Of a stretch of 64,000 nt of DNA, positions 1 through 9,552 are shown one piece after another. The stretch is from Streptomyces rishiriensis (GTDB lineage: Bacteria; Actinomycetota; Actinomycetes; Streptomycetales; Streptomycetaceae): assembly GCF_003112535.1 (NCBI RefSeq), contig NZ_BEWA01000009.1, forward strand, positions 62,001 to 126,000, written 5' to 3'. The translations under genes were made by a program, and so were the position numbers. The notes beneath the pieces are model-generated. The model was not told the origin of the DNA, ran no database searches, and saw nothing but the letters and a program-made list of their open reading frames with translations. Numbering within the stretch: the first letter of the stretch is position 1; each line of letters begins with the position of its first letter.

Positions 1-1
1 C

Positions 2-3000
2 CTCGACGCGCACGTCGCCGCGGGCACCGCGCACAGCGCCGCCGCCGGACGCCTGTCCTACTTCCTCGGCTGGCGCGGCCCCTGTCTGAGCGTCGACACC
101 GCCTGCTCCGCCTCGCTCGTGGCGCTGCACCTCGCCGCCCAGGGACTGCGCCGCCGCGAGTGCGACATCGCCCTCGCGGGAGGCGTGAACGCCACCCACC
201 ACCCGCGCAACCACATCGTCTACTCACGCGCCGGCATGCTGTCGCCCGACGGCCGCTGCAAGACCTTCGACGACTCCGCCGACGGCTACGGCCGCAGCGA
301 GGGATCCGGCATGGTCGTCCTCAAACGGCTCTCGGACGCCCGGCGCGACGGCGACACCGTGCTCGCGCTGCTGCGCGGCTCCTCGGTCCGCCAGGACGGC
401 GAGAGCGGCGGCCTCACCGTCCCGAACGGCACGGCCCAGGTCGCCCTGATGCGCGACGCGCTGGCCTCCGCCAACCTGGAGCCCGAGGACATCCAGTACG
501 TGGAGGCGCACGGCACCGGAACGTCCCTCGGCGACCCCATCGAGATGGGGTCCGTCAACACCGTCTTCGCCGAGTCGCGCGCGCACGGCGAGCCGCTGGC
601 CGTCGGCTCGGTGAAGACCAACATCGGCCACATGGAGGCCGCCGCGGGCATCGGCGGCGTCGCCAAGGTCGTCCTCCAGCTCCAGGAAGGCGTGATCTAC
701 CCGCACATCAACCTGGACACGCCCTCGCGCCACATCCCCTGGGACCGCTACCGCGTGACCGTCCCCACCGAACTGCGCGACTGGCGGGCCGACGGGCCCC
801 GACGCGCCCTGGTCAACTCGTTCGGCTTCGCCGGCACCATCGCGTCCGTCGTCCTGGAGCAGGCGCCGCCCGCCCCCGCGCCTGCGGCGGCCCCGGACGA
901 CGGCACCGCCGTCTTCACCCTCTCGGCGAAGGACCACGCCGGACTGCGCGCCCAGGCCGCGGCCCACCTGCGCTTCCTCGACACGAGCCCCGGCCTCGCC
1001 GTCCCCGACTACTGCCGCAGCTCCAACCTCGGCCGCGCCCACCTGCCCGCACGGCTCGCCGGACCCGTCTCCTCGCGGGAGGACCTGGTGCGGCTGCTCG
1101 ACCGGCAGCTCGCTGACGACGGCCGCGACGGCGGCGAACCCCGGTTCACCGAGGCCGCGTTCCTGTTCTCAGGACAGGGCGCCCAGTACGTCGGGATGGG
1201 GCGCGGCCTGTACGACCGCCACCCCGCCTTCCGCCGCCACCTCGACGCCTGCGACGAGCTCTTCGCCGAACACCTCGGCCGCTCCGTCAAGGACGTCATG
1301 TTCGGCGACGCGCCGGACAGCGACCTGGACATCGACCGGACCCTCTACACCCAGCCCGCCCTGTTCAGCCTGGAGTACGCGACCGCCCGGCTCTGGATGT
1401 CCTGGGGGATCCGGCCGGGCGTCCTGCTCGGACACAGCGTCGGGGAGATCGCCGCGGCCGCGATCGCGGGCCTGTTCTCGCTGGAGGACGCCGTCCGGCT
1501 GGTCGCCGTCCGCGCGCGCCTCATGCAGTCCGTGACGGCGCCCGGGGGCATGGCCGCCGTCCACGCCCCCGCCGAGGAGATCGCCCCGCTCCTGGCGCGG
1601 TACTCCGACGTCGGCTTCGGCGCCGTCAACTCCCCGCGCCAGTGCGTGATCTCCGGCGGACGCGACTCCCTCGCCGACCTCGTCGGCGCTCTGCGGGAGA
1701 GGGGCGTCGACGTCAGGGAGCTGCCGGTGTCGCACGCGTTCCACTCCCCGCTGATGGCCGAGGTGTCCGACGCGTTCGGGGAGGCCATCGCCGGCATCGC
1801 CTTCCACGAGCCGCGGCTGAGCTTCGTCTCCAACCTCACCGGCGAGGTCGCCACGCTCGCCGACGTGGGCACGCCCGAGTACTGGGTCCGCCACATCCTG
1901 GAGCCCGTCGACTTCGCCGCCGGCATGCGCCGGGTCCAGTCCCGCGGCCCCCACGTCCTCGTCGAGGTCGGCCCGTCCCGCGCGCTCACCGCCCTGGGCC
2001 GGCACAACGGCGACCCCGACGCCCACGTGTGGGTGTCCAGCATGGCCAGGTCCGACCCCGGCGCCGGCACGATCGCCGCCGCGCTCGCCCGCTGCTACCA
2101 GGCCGGACTCCCCGTCTCCTGGGCGGGCTACCACGCCGGGCGCGGCGGGCGGCACGTGCCGCTGCCCGGCTACGTCTTCGCGAAGAAGCGCCACCCGCTG
2201 CCCTCCACCCGCGTCCGCGCCGCCCTCGCCGGCCGCGCGTCCGGACCGGCCTGCCATCCGCTGCTGGGCCGCGACGTCACCGCCGAGGACCGGCGCGCGG
2301 CGGGGCAGCGCGAGTTCAGCGCGCTGCTGGCCCCCGACTCCCCGGCGTACCTCGCCGACCACGTCGTCATGGGCCAGGCGGTGTTCCCCGGCGCGGGATA
2401 CGTCGAAGTCGTGCTGGCCCTGCAGGACGCGGTGCACGGCGAGACCGGCCGGCCCGTCCGGGACCTGCGCATCCACGAACCCCTCTTCCTGCGCGACGGC
2501 GAACCGACCGAGATCCGCACCCGGCTGCGCCCCCACGACGCCGCCGACGGGCCCGCCGCCGTCGAGATCGTCAGCCGCGTCGACGGCCGGGACGGCATGA
2601 TCGAACGCGTCCACGCCACCGCCGCCCTCGACGGCGCGCCCACCGGACCGGCCGCGCTCGGCGACGTCGTGGACCGCCTGCGCAAGACGGCCGCGACCCT
2701 CGACGCGCCGCAGGACCGCCGGCCCGGCGAGGACCTGTACGAGCGGTACGCCGAACTGGGACTGCCCTACGGCCCCGAGTTCCGGCGCGTCCTGCGCGTC
2801 GACCGGTACGCCGACGGCTTCGCCACCGGCGAGCTGCGCGGCCTCGACACACCCGTCGTGGAACACCTGCGGGCCTCGGTCCTCGACTGCGCGATGCAGA
2901 CCCTCGGCGCCGCCGTCGACCTGGACGGCACCTATCTGCCCGTCGGCTTCGACGCGGTCGAACTGCTCAAGCGCCCCAAGGGCGACCTGCACATCCTCGT

Positions 3001-5977
3001 CCAGGTCGACCTCGACCCCGGCGGCGAGCTCGCCGCCGACATCGTCGCCCTGGAGGGCGCCCGGACGGTCTTCGTCGTCAAGGGCGTCCGCCTCAAGCGC
3101 GTCGCCGACGCCCCGGCCGACCCGGCCGAGCGCATGCTGCTGCGCCCCCGCTGGATCAAGCGCTCGCTGCCCGCGGCCAGGACCGGCGGGCAGGACCGCC
3201 GCGTCCTGGTGGTCCGTCCCGGCGACGGCCTCCCGGGCGGCCTGCGCGACCGGCTCGCCGGCACGGGCGTCGACACCCTGCACGCCCCCGACGCCGTCGC
3301 CGCCGCCGCGCTGCTGGCCGCGGACGACGCCGTCACGGACCTGTGCTGGTTCTGGACGCCCGAGCCCGCCCTCGAAGGCGAGGACCGGCTGCGCACCGAG
3401 ACCGAGCGCAACTACCGCGACCTGCTCGCCCTGGTGGCGGCCGTGGCCGACGGACCGGTCGCGGGCCGCGCCCCGCGGGTCCTGCTCGTGACCGAACGCG
3501 CCCAGTGGCTGCCCGGCGACGTCGCGGACAGCGCGTCCCGGGACGGCGACGCGCTCGCCGCCGCCTCCCTGTGGGGCTTCGGCGCGGTCCTGGCCAACGA
3601 GTACCCGGCGCTGCGGACCGTGCTGCTCGACCTCGACGGAACCGACCTCCAGCCCCTCGTCGACGAGTGGCTCGCCGCGGACGCCTCGGGCGGCGAGCAC
3701 CAGATCGCGTACCGGTCCGGCGTGCGCCACGTGAAGCGGCTCTCCCCGCCCGTCGCCGGCAGCCGCGACGACGCCAACACGGAACTCACGATCACCGAGT
3801 ACGGCCAGTTCTCCGCCGTCCGGCCGGTGCCCGTCGAGGACCGCCCGCCCACCGGCGACGAAGTCACCGTCCAGGTGCACGCCGCCGGGCTCAACTTCAA
3901 GGACGTCCTCAACGCGCTCGGCATGCTCCGCCAGTACGCGCTGGACCACGGCCTCCCGCACCAGCCCCTCCCGCTCGGCTTCGAGGCGTCCGGCACCGTC
4001 GTCGAGGCGGGACCCGACGCCGCGTTCCGGCCCGGCGACGACGTGATGCTCAGCCGGATCGGCTCCATGCGGCGGCGGGTCACCGTCCCGTCCACGGTCG
4101 TCGTGCGCAAGCCCGCCGGCCTCACCTTCACCGAGGCCGCGGGGCTGCCCGCCGCGTACGTCACTGCCTTCCACGCACTGCACGACCTCGCCGGCGTCAA
4201 GGCGGGCGACCGGGTCCTGGTCCACGCGGCCGCGGGCGGCGTCGGACAGGCGGCCGTGCAGCTCGCCCGGCTCGCCGGCGCCGAGGTGTACGCCACCGCC
4301 AGCCCCCGCAAGTGGCCCCTGCTGCGCTCCCAGGGCGTGGAGCACGTCATGAACTCCCGCACCCTCGACTTCGCCGACGAGGTGCTGGCGGCCACCGGGG
4401 GCCGGGGCGTCGACATCGTCCTCAACAGCCTCAACAAGGACCACATCCCGGCAGGTCTGCGCTGCCTCGCCGAAGGCGGCCGGTTCGTCGAACTCGGCAA
4501 GATCGGCGTCTGGTCGCCCGAGGAGATGACCGCCCGGCGACCCGACGTCGAGTACCACAACTTCGACCTCGGCGAGCTGCCCGCCGACGAGCTCGACCGC
4601 CTCAACCACGACATCCTGCGGACGGTCGCCGACCACATCGAGGCCGGCCGGTTGACCGCCCTGCCCGTGGTCGGCTACTCCCTCGACGAGGTCGAGGAGG
4701 CGTTCGGCGTCCTGAGCCGGGGCGCCAACCTCGGCAAGGTCGTGCTGGAGTTCCGCGACGAACGCGACCTGCCCGCCCAGCCGGTGCCCATCGACGCGGG
4801 GGAGACGTACCTCGTCACCGGAGGCCTCGGCGCGCTCGGTCTGGCCTCCGCGCGCAAGCTGGTCCGGCAGGGCGCCCGCCGCATCGCGCTCGTCAGCCGC
4901 CGGGCCGTCGACGAGCGCCGGCGGGCCGAGATCGCCGCCGGACTCGGCGAGGGCGTCGAGGTGGAGATCCACCAGGGGGACGTCGCCGACGCCGCCGACG
5001 TCCAGCGGATCGTCGGCGACCTCGCCGGGAGCGACGCCCCGCTCGGCGGCGTCCTGCACGCCGCGGGCGTCCTCGCCGACGCCCCGCTCACGGCCCAGAC
5101 CTGGGAGAGCATGGCCGCGGTCCTGCGCGCCAAGGTCCACGGCACCTGGCTGCTGCACCGCGCGCTGGCCGACGTGCCCACGCTCCGGTTCTTCGTCGGC
5201 TACTCGTCGATCGCCTCGGTGCTCGGCTCCGCCGGCCAGGCCAACTACGCCGCGGGCAACGCGTACATGGACGTCCTCATGCAGGCCCGGGCCGCCGCCG
5301 GTTTGACCGGACTCAGCGTCAACTGGGGCCCGTGGGCGGACATCGGCATGGCCGCCTCCCTCACCGAGCGCCAGATCGACGGCATCGAGGCCCGCGGCCT
5401 GAAGTTCGTCAAGCCCGACGCCGCGCTGAACGCCCTGTTCACCGCGCTCGCCCGGCCGTACGCCCAGACCGTCGTCGGCGAGTTCGACTGGGACGCCTAC
5501 ACCGGCGCCCTGCCGTCCCCGAACGCCCTGCTCGACGAACTGCGTTCGGGCCGGAGCGCCGCGCCGAACCGGACCGACGTGGACGTCGACGAGCTGCTCG
5601 CCCGGCCGAAGCCCGACCGCGAGGCCGCGCTCCGGGAACTGCTGCGCGCCCGGATCGCGGACGTGCTGCGCTACGACTCGCCCGAGGAGATCGACCTCGA
5701 CGCCCGGTTCGTGGACCTCGGCCTCGACTCGCTCGGCTCGGTGGAGCTGAAGAACGCCCTGGAGACCGTGCTCGGCATCCCGCTGCCCGCCTCCGCCCTC
5801 TTCGACCACCCCGCCGTGCGGTCGCTGGCCGTGTTCCTCGACGAGCAGCTCGTCCCGGACCAGGCCCAGGACGGACCGGCCGCCCCGCCGCGGGAGAACC
5901 CCGGCGAGGACGTGCGCGAGCTGACCGACGCCGAGGCGGACGACGAACTCGACGCGCTGCGCGAGATGTTCCGGTGA
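2..5977 (+). CDS. Type I polyketide synthase module KS-AT-DH-ER-KR-ACP (5' partial)
   Basis: The frame is open from base 2, so the N-terminus lies outside the window; 1991 residues are visible. Domains in order, in visible-residue numbers: KS (active Cys35 in DTACSAS, His170, His210), AT (Ser479 in GHSVGE, HAFH at 578-581, the usual malonyl-CoA signature), DH (His787 in the HxxxGxxxxP motif, Asp962 in DCAMQ), ER (about 1260-1590, nucleotide motif near 1408), KR (GGLGALG near 1607, Tyr1749), ACP (Ser1910 in LDSLG). All catalytic residues I can check are present, so the module should fully reduce each extension. No methyltransferase or thioesterase is seen. The C-terminus ends in an acidic helix that could dock with the next protein, whose GTG start overlaps this stop by 4 bases. 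The product is unknown; iterative use is inferred from a single fully reducing module. Confidence 0.95.
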   Translation, partial: LDAHVAAGTAHSAAAGRLSYFLGWRGPCLSVDTACSASLVALHLAAQGLRRRECDIALAGGVNATHHPRNHIVYSRAGMLSPDGRCKTFDDSADGYGRSEGSGMVVLKRLSDARRDGDTVLALLRGSSVRQDGESGGLTVPNGTAQVALMRDALASANLEPEDIQYVEAHGTGTSLGDPIEMGSVNTVFAESRAHGEPLAVGSVKTNIGHMEAAAGIGGVAKVVLQLQEGVIYPHINLDTPSRHIPWDRYRVTVPTELRDWRADGPRRALVNSFGFAGTIASVVLEQAPPAPAPAAAPDDGTAVFTLSAKDHAGLRAQAAAHLRFLDTSPGLAVPDYCRSSNLGRAHLPARLAGPVSSREDLVRLLDRQLADDGRDGGEPRFTEAAFLFSGQGAQYVGMGRGLYDRHPAFRRHLDACDELFAEHLGRSVKDVMFGDAPDSDLDIDRTLYTQPALFSLEYATARLWMSWGIRPGVLLGHSVGEIAAAAIAGLFSLEDAVRLVAVRARLMQSVTAPGGMAAVHAPAEEIAPLLARYSDVGFGAVNSPRQCVISGGRDSLADLVGALRERGVDVRELPVSHAFHSPLMAEVSDAFGEAIAGIAFHEPRLSFVSNLTGEVATLADVGTPEYWVRHILEPVDFAAGMRRVQSRGPHVLVEVGPSRALTALGRHNGDPDAHVWVSSMARSDPGAGTIAAALARCYQAGLPVSWAGYHAGRGGRHVPLPGYVFAKKRHPLPSTRVRAALAGRASGPACHPLLGRDVTAEDRRAAGQREFSALLAPDSPAYLADHVVMGQAVFPGAGYVEVVLALQDAVHGETGRPVRDLRIHEPLFLRDGEPTEIRTRLRPHDAADGPAAVEIVSRVDGRDGMIERVHATAALDGAPTGPAALGDVVDRLRKTAATLDAPQDRRPGEDLYERYAELGLPYGPEFRRVLRVDRYADGFATGELRGLDTPVVEHLRASVLDCAMQTLGAAVDLDGTYLPVGFDAVELLKRPKGDLHILVQVDLDPGGELAADIVALEGARTVFVVKGVRLKRVADAPADPAERMLLRPRWIKRSLPAARTGGQDRRVLVVRPGDGLPGGLRDRLAGTGVDTLHAPDAVAAAALLAADDAVTDLCWFWTPEPALEGEDRLRTETERNYRDLLALVAAVADGPVAGRAPRVLLVTERAQWLPGDVADSASRDGDALAAASLWGFGAVLANEYPALRTVLLDLDGTDLQPLVDEWLAADASGGEHQIAYRSGVRHVKRLSPPVAGSRDDANTELTITEYGQFSAVRPVPVEDRPPTGDEVTVQVHAAGLNFKDVLNALGMLRQYALDHGLPHQPLPLGFEASGTVVEAGPDAAFRPGDDVMLSRIGSMRRRVTVPSTVVVRKPAGLTFTEAAGLPAAYVTAFHALHDLAGVKAGDRVLVHAAAGGVGQAAVQLARLAGAEVYATASPRKWPLLRSQGVEHVMNSRTLDFADEVLAATGGRGVDIVLNSLNKDHIPAGLRCLAEGGRFVELGKIGVWSPEEMTARRPDVEYHNFDLGELPADELDRLNHDILRTVADHIEAGRLTALPVVGYSLDEVEEAFGVLSRGANLGKVVLEFRDERDLPAQPVPIDAGETYLVTGGLGALGLASARKLVRQGARRIALVSRRAVDERRRAEIAAGLGEGVEVEIHQGDVADAADVQRIVGDLAGSDAPLGGVLHAAGVLADAPLTAQTWESMAAVLRAKVHGTWLLHRALADVPTLRFFVGYSSIASVLGSAGQANYAAGNAYMDVLMQARAAAGLTGLSVNWGPWADIGMAASLTERQIDGIEARGLKFVKPDAALNALFTALARPYAQTVVGEFDWDAYTGALPSPNALLDELRSGRSAAPNRTDVDVDELLARPKPDREAALRELLRARIADVLRYDSPEEIDLDARFVDLGLDSLGSVELKNALETVLGIPLPASALFDHPAVRSLAVFLDEQLVPDQAQDGPAAPPRENPGEDVRELTDAEADDELDALREMFR

Positions 5978-7866
5978 CCGGCGACCGCCCGAAGGCGACG
6001 AGCTACATCGATCACCTGGAGACCCTGTCGAAGAAGCAGCTCATGGTGATGCTGGCCCGGCAGCACCACGAGCGGACCCAGCCGGTCGCCGTCATCGGCA
6101 TGGGCTGCCGCCTGCCCGGCGGGCTCGACGACCCCCGGGCACTGTGGAGCGCGCTGCGCGAGGGACGGGTCCTGCCCACCGAGGCGGCCGGCGTGCCCGC
6201 CGACAGCCTCGGCCGGCCGCGCTGGAACCTCGCCGCGCCGGACCTGGCGCCGCTGGCCGGACGGCTGCGTCAGGGCGCCTACCTGACGGACGTGGACCTC
6301 TTCGACGCCGACCGGTTCGGCATCGCGCACGAGGAGGCCCGCCACATGGACCCGCAGCAGCGCCTCCTCCTGGAGGTCGCCGCCGAGGCCCTCGCGGACG
6401 CCAACCTGTCCCGGGAGCGGCTGCGGGGCCGGGACGTCGGCGTGTACGCGGTGGCCGGGCCGGTGGAGTACCCGCACGCCTGGCTGCGCGGCGGAATCCC
6501 CGGCGACGGTCTGTCCGCGCACATGAGCACGGGCTCCTCGCCCAGCGCCTTCAGCGGCCGCATCGCGCTGTCGCTGGGGCTCAACGGCCCGGCCGTCACC
6601 GTCGACACCGCGTCCTCGTCCATGCTGACGGCCGTGCACCTGGCGGTGCGGGCCCTGCGCGCCCGCGAGTGCGACGTCGCCCTCGTCGGCACCTGCAACC
6701 TGCTGCTCTCCCCGTTCGGCACCGGCATCCTCGACCGGGCCGGGATGCTGTCGCCGACCGGCCGCAGCAGGCCCTTCACCCGGCACGCCGACGGGCACGT
6801 GCGCGGCGAAGGCTGCGGGGTCGTCGTCCTGAAGCGGTACGCGGACGCGATCGCCGACGGGGACCGGCCGTACGCGCTCGTGCGCGGCAGCGCCGTCCAC
6901 GCCCAGGGCGACCGGCCCGGCATCTCGGTGGCCTCGGCCCGCGGCCAGAAGGCCGTGATCGAGCGGGCGCTCCAGGACGCGGACGTCGCCCCCGAGGACG
7001 TGCAGTACGTCGAGGCACAGGCCAACGGCTCGCGGATCGGCGGCCAGATCGAGGCCGAGACCCTGGCCGACGCGTACGCGCGGCGCTCGCCCGACGCGAC
7101 GCCGCTGTACATCGGCTCCTGCAAGGCGAACCTCGGCTACCTCGAAACCGCCTCCGGCGCGCCCGGGCTGATGAAGACGGTGCTCGCGCTCGCCCATGCG
7201 GAGATCCCGCCGCAACCCGGCGAGGAGGAGGCGGACCCGGACATCCCGTGGGAGCGGACGGCGCTGCGGCTCGCCGCGAAGCCGCTGCCCTGGCCCACGC
7301 ACGGCAGGAGACGGGCGGCCGTCAGCGGGTTCGGCTTCTGCGGCACGCTGGCGCACGTCGTGCTGGAGAGCGCCCCCGAGCGCCCGGCCGCCCCGGCCGC
7401 CGGGGCAGCAGCGGCCGCGGGAACAGCCCGGGCCGCCGAGGACGCGGGCCCCTGGCCGCTGCTGCTGTCGGCGCACAGCGCCGAGGCGCTGGCCGGCACG
7501 GCCGCCCGGCTGCACCGCCATCTGCGGGACCGCGCCGACTGGTCCCCCGCCGCCGTCTGCCGGACCCTCGCCGAGGGCCGTGACCACCACGCCGTCCGGT
7601 ACGCGGCCGTCGTCCACGACCGCTCCGCCCTCCTCGCCGCACTGGAGCGGGCGTCCGCGGCCGACCCGGGCCCGGGCCTCGACGCCCCCGGCGCGCCCGC
7701 GCACCTCACCGGGGCCGCCCGGCACGCCCGTCGGTACGTCGCCCAGGAGGCCCCCGCCACAGCCGAGTTGTGGCCGCCCGACGGTCCGCGCCCCGAACTG
7801 CTCCACCTGCCCGGTCCCGCGCTCGTCGGCCGGCGCCACTGGCCCGACCACCACAACTGGATCTGA
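5974..7866 (+). CDS. KS-like protein with degenerate catalytic triad (possible chain-length factor)
   Basis: This 630-residue protein starts at GTG 5974 within the stop of the PKS gene (GTGA overlap), implying translational coupling. Residues about 10-35 look like a helical docking segment, followed by a full ketosynthase fold beginning at PVAVIGMGCRLPGG. The residues that should be catalytic are changed: Ser214 replaces Cys in DTASSS, Gln349 replaces His in EAQANGS, and Tyr389 replaces His in NLGYLE. The C-terminal 150 residues resemble a KS-AT linker, but no AT, ACP or other domain follows. Condensation is therefore not expected. Known KS-fold proteins without catalysis include type II chain-length factors and the CLF domain of PUFA synthases; a similar role with the upstream module is inference. 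A relict of a truncated module is the alternative. Confidence 0.9.
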   Translation: MTGDRPKATSYIDHLETLSKKQLMVMLARQHHERTQPVAVIGMGCRLPGGLDDPRALWSALREGRVLPTEAAGVPADSLGRPRWNLAAPDLAPLAGRLRQGAYLTDVDLFDADRFGIAHEEARHMDPQQRLLLEVAAEALADANLSRERLRGRDVGVYAVAGPVEYPHAWLRGGIPGDGLSAHMSTGSSPSAFSGRIALSLGLNGPAVTVDTASSSMLTAVHLAVRALRARECDVALVGTCNLLLSPFGTGILDRAGMLSPTGRSRPFTRHADGHVRGEGCGVVVLKRYADAIADGDRPYALVRGSAVHAQGDRPGISVASARGQKAVIERALQDADVAPEDVQYVEAQANGSRIGGQIEAETLADAYARRSPDATPLYIGSCKANLGYLETASGAPGLMKTVLALAHAEIPPQPGEEEADPDIPWERTALRLAAKPLPWPTHGRRRAAVSGFGFCGTLAHVVLESAPERPAAPAAGAAAAAGTARAAEDAGPWPLLLSAHSAEALAGTAARLHRHLRDRADWSPAAVCRTLAEGRDHHAVRYAAVVHDRSALLAALERASAADPGPGLDAPGAPAHLTGAARHARRYVAQEAPATAELWPPDGPRPELLHLPGPALVGRRHWPDHHNWI

Positions 7867-7898
7867 GCCTCAGCCTCCTACGGACAGGACACTCCCTC

Positions 7899-9470
7899 AT
7901 GCACTACCCGAACCTCAGGACCGCCGCCGAAACGGTGGCGTTCCACGCCACCCACCACCCCCGGCGCACCGCCCTGAGCTGCGAGGGCCGCGACGTCACC
8001 TACGAGCAGCTGCACCGGGAGAGCAACCGCACCGCCCGGTCCCTGCTCGCGGGCGGCGCCGGGCGAGGCACCCGCGTCGCCTTCCTCGGCAAGGAGTCCG
8101 AGCACTACTACGAGATCTTCTTCGCCTGCGCCAAGACCGGAGCGGTGCTCGTCCCGATCAACTGGCGGCTCACCCCCGCCGAGGTGGAGCACATCCTGCG
8201 CGACTCCGGAGCCGAAGTCCTCTTCGTGGAACGGGAGTACGCCGACACCGCCGCCCGCATCCGCGCGGAGCTGCCCGCCCGGCCCGCTCTCGTCGTGCTC
8301 GACGACGGTGACGACCGGGGCGCCGGACTGCGGGAGTGGAAGGCGGACCGGCCGGACGGCGACCTCACGGTCCGGGCCCAGCCCGACGACCCGGTCACCC
8401 AGATCTACACCAGCGGCACCACCGGCCTGCCCAAGGGCGTCGTCCTCGCCCACCGCAGCTTCTTCGCGATCCGTGACCTGCTCGCGGAACACGGCCTCGA
8501 CTGGATCGACTGGTACCCGGGCGACGTCAGCCTGATCAGCATCCCCGGCTTCCACGTCGCGGGCATCTGGTGGGCCATGCAGGCCTTCAACGCCGGCGTG
8601 ACCAGCGTGTCCATGCGGATGTTCGCCGCGCACGACGCCGTGCGGCTGATCCGCGAACACGGCGTCACCACCACCTGCGCGGTCCCGGCGATGCTGCAGA
8701 TGATGGTGTCCGAACCCGGCGTCGGACCCGCCGACTTCGCCTCGCTGCGCAAGGTCACCTACGGTGGCTCCCCGATCTCCGAGACGCTGATGCTGCAGTG
8801 CATGGAGATGCTGGGCTGCGACCTGGGCCAGCTGTACGGGCTCACCGAGAGCGGCAACACCGCGCTGTGCCTGCCGCCCTCGGACCACCGCGCCGGCAGC
8901 CCCCGGCTGCGCGCCGCGGGCCGCCCGTACCCCGGCGTCGAGGTGAAGGTGGTCTGCGAGGACGGCGGCGCCCTCCCGTCCGGCGCCATCGGGGAGATCT
9001 GTCTGCGCACGCCCGCGGTGATGGTGGAGTACTGGGGCATGAAGGAGGCGACCGAGGAGACCCTCGCCGACGGCTGGCTGCACACCGGGGACGCCGGCTA
9101 CCTCGACGAGGACGGCTACGTCTACGTGTGCGACCGTCTCAAGGACACCGTCATCGTCGCCGGCGAGAACGTCTACCCGGCCGAGGTGGAGAACGCGCTG
9201 GCCACCCATCCGGCGGTGGCCGAGGCGGCCGTCATCGGGGTGCCCGACGACCGCTGGGGCGAGGTCGTGCGCGCCTTCGTCGTGCTGCGCCCGGGGATGT
9301 CGGCGAGCCCGCGCGAACTGAAACTCCACCTTCAGGGACGGCTCGCCGATTTCAAGTCCCCGAGCGGCTACGAGTTCATCGAGCGCATCCCCCGCAACCC
9401 CAGCGGAAAAATACTCAGACGCGAACTCCGCAAGGAATTCTGGGCCGACCGGGAGCGCCAGGTGAACTGA
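7899..9470 (+). CDS. Acyl-CoA synthetase (AMP-forming, FadD-like)
   Basis: A 523-residue ANL-superfamily ligase starting at ATG 7899, 32 bases after the KS-like gene and probably in its operon. The phosphate-binding motif YTSGTTGLPKG is at about 170-180, followed by YGLTESG, GWLHTGDAGY, the hinge CDRLKDTVIVAGENVYP and the catalytic lysine Lys504 in NPSGKI. Its length and motifs fit a stand-alone fatty or aryl acyl-CoA ligase, which adenylates a carboxylic acid and transfers it to CoA. I see no attached carrier protein. In this setting it could activate a starter acid for the PKS or the released chain; the sequence does not decide. A perfect hairpin terminator follows the stop. Confidence 0.92.
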   Translation: MHYPNLRTAAETVAFHATHHPRRTALSCEGRDVTYEQLHRESNRTARSLLAGGAGRGTRVAFLGKESEHYYEIFFACAKTGAVLVPINWRLTPAEVEHILRDSGAEVLFVEREYADTAARIRAELPARPALVVLDDGDDRGAGLREWKADRPDGDLTVRAQPDDPVTQIYTSGTTGLPKGVVLAHRSFFAIRDLLAEHGLDWIDWYPGDVSLISIPGFHVAGIWWAMQAFNAGVTSVSMRMFAAHDAVRLIREHGVTTTCAVPAMLQMMVSEPGVGPADFASLRKVTYGGSPISETLMLQCMEMLGCDLGQLYGLTESGNTALCLPPSDHRAGSPRLRAAGRPYPGVEVKVVCEDGGALPSGAIGEICLRTPAVMVEYWGMKEATEETLADGWLHTGDAGYLDEDGYVYVCDRLKDTVIVAGENVYPAEVENALATHPAVAEAAVIGVPDDRWGEVVRAFVVLRPGMSASPRELKLHLQGRLADFKSPSGYEFIERIPRNPSGKILRRELRKEFWADRERQVN

Positions 9471-9489
9471 GCCGGGGTAATTCCCGCCG

Positions 9490-9535
9490 ACACGGATATC
9501 CGGGACCGGCCGAAGCCGGTCCCGGATATCCGTGT
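9490..9535. terminator. Perfect 21-bp bidirectional terminator hairpin
   Basis: Bases 9490-9510 and 9515-9535 are exact reverse complements around the tetraloop CGAA. The hairpin lies between two convergent genes, the acyl-CoA ligase and the amidohydrolase, and would end transcription from both sides. No U-tract follows, as is common in Streptomyces. Confidence 0.9.
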
Positions 9536-9552
9536 GCGCTCATTCCGTCGAA

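Noticed and set aside
1169..5809. A 1546-codon open frame on the minus strand
   Set aside because: It mirrors the PKS codon pattern, is rich in Gly/Ala/Val/Arg/Asp with no recognisable domain, and lies opposite clearly functional PKS domains. High GC produces such shadow frames.
1642..5973. An upstream extension of the KS-like gene frame through the PKS gene
   Set aside because: The upstream part is Arg/Pro-rich nonsense in a shifted frame of the PKS; family-like sequence begins only at GTG 5974.
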